This document shows positions 62,101-64,000 of a stretch of DNA of 64,000 nucleotides, one piece after another. Position 1 is the first letter of the stretch. Every line of letters starts with the position of its first letter. This DNA comes from Rhodospirillaceae bacterium (GTDB lineage: Bacteria; Pseudomonadota; Alphaproteobacteria; Reyranellales; Reyranellaceae), in the NCBI GenBank assembly GCA_009772935.1, contig WOUR01000002.1, positions 151,512-215,511 on the forward strand. Reading direction: 5' to 3'. Position numbers and translations under genes: made by a program. The notes below the pieces were generated by a model that worked only from the letters and a program-made list of their open reading frames with translations, was not told the DNA's origin and made no database searches.

Positions 62101-62852
62101 TGATCGGAGGGATTGCGCCGGAGACTCCCGCGCGTGGCATTGGCGACCGAATGCTTTTTGAATGGACGCTTATAGTCTCCGGAACTGCGACTATGGTCCT
62201 GATGGTCGTCGTGGCAGACTCAACGATGCTGACATGGCGGTTCATTACCCTGCTGAAGAGCGGTCGAACCTTTTACCCGCAGGCTACAGTGCAGCGGTTT
62301 GCCGCCGAACTAGGTACAGAGTTGCGCGACCGTGCGGGACGACCAGTTCCGGCCCAGCCGATCGACCGCGGTCACAAGTTTGGCAGCAATTCATTGCTGG
62401 ACGATTGGATCGACGCTCGACTGTTCGCCCGGCACACTGCGGTTGTCGGGCCGTTGATAATTTTCCCGTTCGTTCTCTTGGCCGTGCTGATCATTGCGCG
62501 CAGCCGATTGTTCGATAATTGGCAGGTTGGCGGGTTCATTCTTGCCGCGTTCGTTTTCCTCGTACTTTGGTCCGTGGCGATGGCCGCGTTACTCAATCAT
62601 GGCGCCGAGGTGGCCCGGCGGGTCAGCCTCGAGCGCATGGAACAAGATCTGCTCTGGCTGAAGGGGGCGGGAAAAAAATATGCGGGTCTTGCAGAGCAGT
62701 TTCCGCGGCTGATCGAGCAAGTTCGCAATTTGAGGCAGGGGGCGTTCGCACCGTTCTTCGAGCAACCTGTCGTACAGGCGGTTCTCGTACCTCTAGGTGG
62801 CGCCGGCGGCACTCAATTGCTTGAACTGATTCTGTTAGCCCGCTCCACATGA
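59190..62852 (+). CDS. Large multi-pass membrane protein of unrecognised family
   Basis: 1220 residues if started at the ATG at 59190, which follows GGGGGTG and begins with one hydrophobic helix (AAGMAVVALFASTTYFG). Longer starts are in frame. A hydrophilic region of about 700 residues follows. It contains RRIAVLWVDDTNLGGRW, GTDDLLIKALVRELCERG, and a block IGIIGSDVHDKLILAQALRDEFPDRM followed by FTTDLDARLVHP, RNLIVASSLPLAL and FRDIYQTAMF, which could be a periplasmic-binding-protein-like fold. About eight membrane helices occupy residues 710-1130. The C-terminus has GAFAPFFEQPVVQAVLVPLGG. The DNA is visibly less GC-rich than its neighbours. Function unknown. Confidence 0.8.
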   Translation: MFGDRGPSLPAAGMAVVALFASTTYFGQRAFESLRQPELEATQQFQWLEPPVEARLWEDPLAALRRHRETLRKTCHSGGEKSEGQRNVNDVRCKDAQPLNDQRFKETFQGQNKLSALVVALLPGAAFAREEEARRRARYALLTGMNAAGFEPDVSERMGWLRVRRCESFGACVEGDPGMHLFRKYTKRVAATLRTPHKPDAASEKLKLPAILKESLSVVLEKLTPNVPAPPTMEIVYETLSTTSATEPKRRIAVLWVDDTNLGGRWLAQSAMLLRDVSPNEDLQLRIVGPTSSNGLAKALEDLTQLAKEAGNIDKHRRREDFEQNWRVLNRLQLVSHISTAPAVELLGALPDESPAKKAGSMADGFRLLLQEIQKNLDDSRPKSRNRVSPMDPPPRPSDKAKPPFFVPTVGTDDLLIKALVRELCERGLDERANGVDRTVALIREWDSVYARSFEGELDRELQHGSACGNSKKPDVKLVSYQYMRGLDGLTIEGLAKQSQRHGDKPRDQKASIEWAEGRQQRDYLRRLVTEKLGRTGVSIDLQAIGIIGSDVHDKLILAQALRDEFPDRMIFTTDLDARLVHPSMLPYTRNLIVASSLPLALGDDLQCGVSPFRDIYQTAMFLAARYAALDESEKKRGESGRSCGSVSSRSVKERISAEIGKPHLFEIGREGAKELTGPRSPPPPVSDVVWEAQQATRSLYAKLAAAVLLVVGWMIAFVRPGPAMRTMSRFLLGRPAESYPEAASRSAWSTIMIAGAQFAAFGFVAGVVVELACPGRVGLKGAVLLAMALGAIASAFFALATWWSNGDPAGPVVRKRALALCVSACAAAAVWWVWAPEGHDEQLYEPFALLSGISAWPSELLRALAILLFAWFLDYAWCKTFLQAERIEEEYFPNTGAPPDGASTSWLRRHLRYYSIFLFAWQDKVSSDDPVDGSALWHEYRMRLRGRQRLVRVVVGSVLLTLFLILMGRVIGGIAPETPARGIGDRMLFEWTLIVSGTATMVLMVVVADSTMLTWRFITLLKSGRTFYPQATVQRFAAELGTELRDRAGRPVPAQPIDRGHKFGSNSLLDDWIDARLFARHTAVVGPLIIFPFVLLAVLIIARSRLFDNWQVGGFILAAFVFLVLWSVAMAALLNHGAEVARRVSLERMEQDLLWLKGAGKKYAGLAEQFPRLIEQVRNLRQGAFAPFFEQPVVQAVLVPLGGAGGTQLLELILLARST

Positions 62853-62874
62853 TGCGGGATGGTCGAATACAATG

Positions 62875-63834
62875 TCACTCCGGCTCGATGCCGGCGACTT
62901 TCATCATCTCGCGGTAGAGCTCGATCTCGGCGACCATGATCCGGCGCATCTCGTCGGGCGAGCAGGGCGCGATTTCCGAGCCGCCCTGGGCCTGGCGCTC
63001 GACATAGGCGGGATCGGTGATGGCCTTGAGCATGGCCTCGCGCAGCTTCGCCATGACCGCTGGCGGCACGCCGCGCGGCATCAGGATGCCGGTCCAGGTC
63101 ATCAGCTCGAAATCGGGGATGCCCTGTTCGATGAGCGTGGGAATGTCGGGCGTGAGCTTGTAGCGGCCGCGGCTGCCGACGCCCAGGCATCGAACGGTGC
63201 CCGCCTTGACCTGGGGAAGGCTAGTCACCGGATCGGCGAAGCACATCTGCACGTGCCCGGCCATCGTGTCCTGCAGCGCCGCCGGCGTGCTCTTGTAGGG
63301 CACGTGCAGCATGTCGATTCCGGTCTTGGCCTTGAGCAACTCTCCCGAGATGCGGGTCGAGGCGCTGCCGGAGCCGAAGTTGATCCGGCCTGGCTGCCGC
63401 TTGCACAGCGCCACGAACTCCTGCGCCGTCTTGGCCTCGACCTTGGGGTTCACGATCATGAAAACCGGCGCGCGGCCGATGATCGTGACCGGCTCGAAAT
63501 CCTTCAGCGGGTCGTAGGGCAGGGATTTCATCAGCGCGACGTTGGAGGCCGCCGCCGTGTTGGAGCAGACGAAGATGGTCTGGCCGTCCGGCTTCGCCTT
63601 GGCGGCGACGTCGGCCGCGATCGCGCCGCTGGCGCCAGGCTTGTTCTCGACGACGGCCGGTACGCCGAAGGCCTTGGTCAGTCCCTCGGCGACGTTGCGC
63701 GCGCTCTGGTCGGTGGCCGATCCCGGTCCGAACGGCACGATGATACGAAACGGGCCGTTCGGGAAAGTGTTCGCCTTCGCCGCGCCGCTGAGCGGCGACG
63801 CGAGGGCGCCGGCGATCAGGGAGCGGCGACGCAT
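62875..63834 (-). CDS. Bug/TctC-type tripartite tricarboxylate transporter substrate-binding protein
   Basis: A 319-residue periplasmic binding protein. The ATG at 63834 gives a twin-arginine-like start MRRRSLIAGALASP, with cleavage near AKA-NT. Bug-family landmarks are IIVPFGPGSATDQSARNVAEGL, VENKPGASGAIAADVAAKAKPDG and LLHVPYKSTPAALQDTMAGHVQMCF-like residues. Such proteins bind carboxylates or other small acids; no TctA/TctB membrane genes are nearby, which is common for this family. It ends 22 bp from the convergent large membrane-protein gene. Confidence 0.92.
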   Translation of the reverse strand: MRRRSLIAGALASPLSGAAKANTFPNGPFRIIVPFGPGSATDQSARNVAEGLTKAFGVPAVVENKPGASGAIAADVAAKAKPDGQTIFVCSNTAAASNVALMKSLPYDPLKDFEPVTIIGRAPVFMIVNPKVEAKTAQEFVALCKRQPGRINFGSGSASTRISGELLKAKTGIDMLHVPYKSTPAALQDTMAGHVQMCFADPVTSLPQVKAGTVRCLGVGSRGRYKLTPDIPTLIEQGIPDFELMTWTGILMPRGVPPAVMAKLREAMLKAITDPAYVERQAQGGSEIAPCSPDEMRRIMVAEIELYREMMKVAGIEPE

Positions 63835-63848
63835 GCTTCGGGTCCCGC

Positions 63849-64000
63849 TTAGCGGCGCCACCAGCCGCGCTTGGGCTTCTCCGGCGGCGCATCGATCACG
63901 GGGACCGGCGGCGGCGGAGGGGGGGGGACCGGTGCCGGCTCGGGGGCGGCGATCGGCTGCGGCGCCGAGGCGACCACAGGCTCGGGTTCGGGGGCCGGCG
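63849..64000 (-). CDS. C-terminal end of a proline-rich protein, possibly ribonuclease E
   Basis: The last 49 codons of a gene that enters from the right edge. It is a Pro/Ala/Glu-rich tail with a run of prolines, ending PPEKPKRGWWRR. Alphaproteobacterial RNase E proteins often end in such a tail with a basic, Trp-containing tip, so RNase E is a reasonable guess, but the catalytic part is outside the window. A 9-G tract at 63919-63927 lies in the coding region. The stop is 15 bp before the binding-protein gene. Confidence 0.5.
   Translation of the reverse strand, partial: PAPEPEPVVASAPQPIAAPEPAPVPPPPPPPVPVIDAPPEKPKRGWWRR

Overview
The window is high-GC chromosomal DNA from an alphaproteobacterium. 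The evidence is gene order as well as single genes: rpsF-rpsR-rplI next to dnaB-alr-mlaE, fabD-fabG-acpP-fabF-mltG, clpS-clpA, and NDUFA12-mlaD-DUF2155-aat-accC-accB-aroQ. A B12-dependent ribonucleotide reductase, a ModE-type protein reduced to its DNA-binding domain and a Bug/TctC-type binding protein fit a soil or rhizosphere lineage such as Reyranella or relatives. The genus cannot be fixed from the sequence alone.

Layout. 1-5.0 kb (minus strand): MlaF (partial), MlaE, alanine racemase, DnaB and a cyclopropane-fatty-acid-synthase-type methyltransferase. 5.0-7.8 kb: a ferric-iron binding protein and its permease, convergent and overlapping at their 3' ends. 7.8-9.4 kb: the S6-S18-L9 operon with a clear terminator and a structured leader. 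9.5-14.6 kb: fatty acid synthesis genes, mltG and a membrane J-domain protein. 14.7-18.8 kb: sugar-nucleotide genes (galU, ugd, phosphomannomutase/phosphoglucomutase) and a gamma-glutamylcyclotransferase-fold protein. 18.8-25.4 kb: a SPOR-tagged D,D-carboxypeptidase, a secreted unknown, clpS-clpA with a coupled 57-residue membrane protein, and a FemAB/GNAT-like protein. 25.4-30.3 kb: a TetR-controlled RND efflux operon with a perfect palindrome in the first codons of the TetR gene. 30.3-34.7 kb: an 18-residue lysine-rich peptide unit with two strong hairpins, then nrdJ. 34.7-39.1 kb: NDUFA12, mlaD, small proteins, aat, accBC and aroQ. 39.2-43.6 kb: a MarR regulator divergent from hpd-hmgA-fah-maiA, which take 4-hydroxyphenylpyruvate to fumarate and acetoacetate. 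43.6-53.6 kb: an unknown exported protein, a DsbA-like protein, an M48 protease, a gamma-glutamyltransferase-like lipoprotein that lacks the catalytic threonine, an aminotransferase, an LprI/DUF3298 protein, a SnoaL-like protein and two acyl-CoA dehydrogenases.

The most unusual part is 53.6-62.9 kb. Three 24-bp inverted repeats of the form CGnTATAT-N8-ATATnACG, plus a degenerate fourth, look like molybdate (ModE) boxes. They lie before modA, before a translationally coupled pair of unrecognised paralogous proteins, before an aldehyde dehydrogenase, and before a short ArsR-like gene remnant. A ModE-type DNA-binding protein without a molybdate-binding domain sits inside the cluster. Next to it is a lower-GC, 1220-residue multi-pass membrane protein with no named family that I recognise.

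The window ends with a Bug/TctC-type binding protein and the proline-rich C-terminus of a protein that may be RNase E. No rRNA, tRNA, CRISPR array, insertion sequence or prophage was seen.
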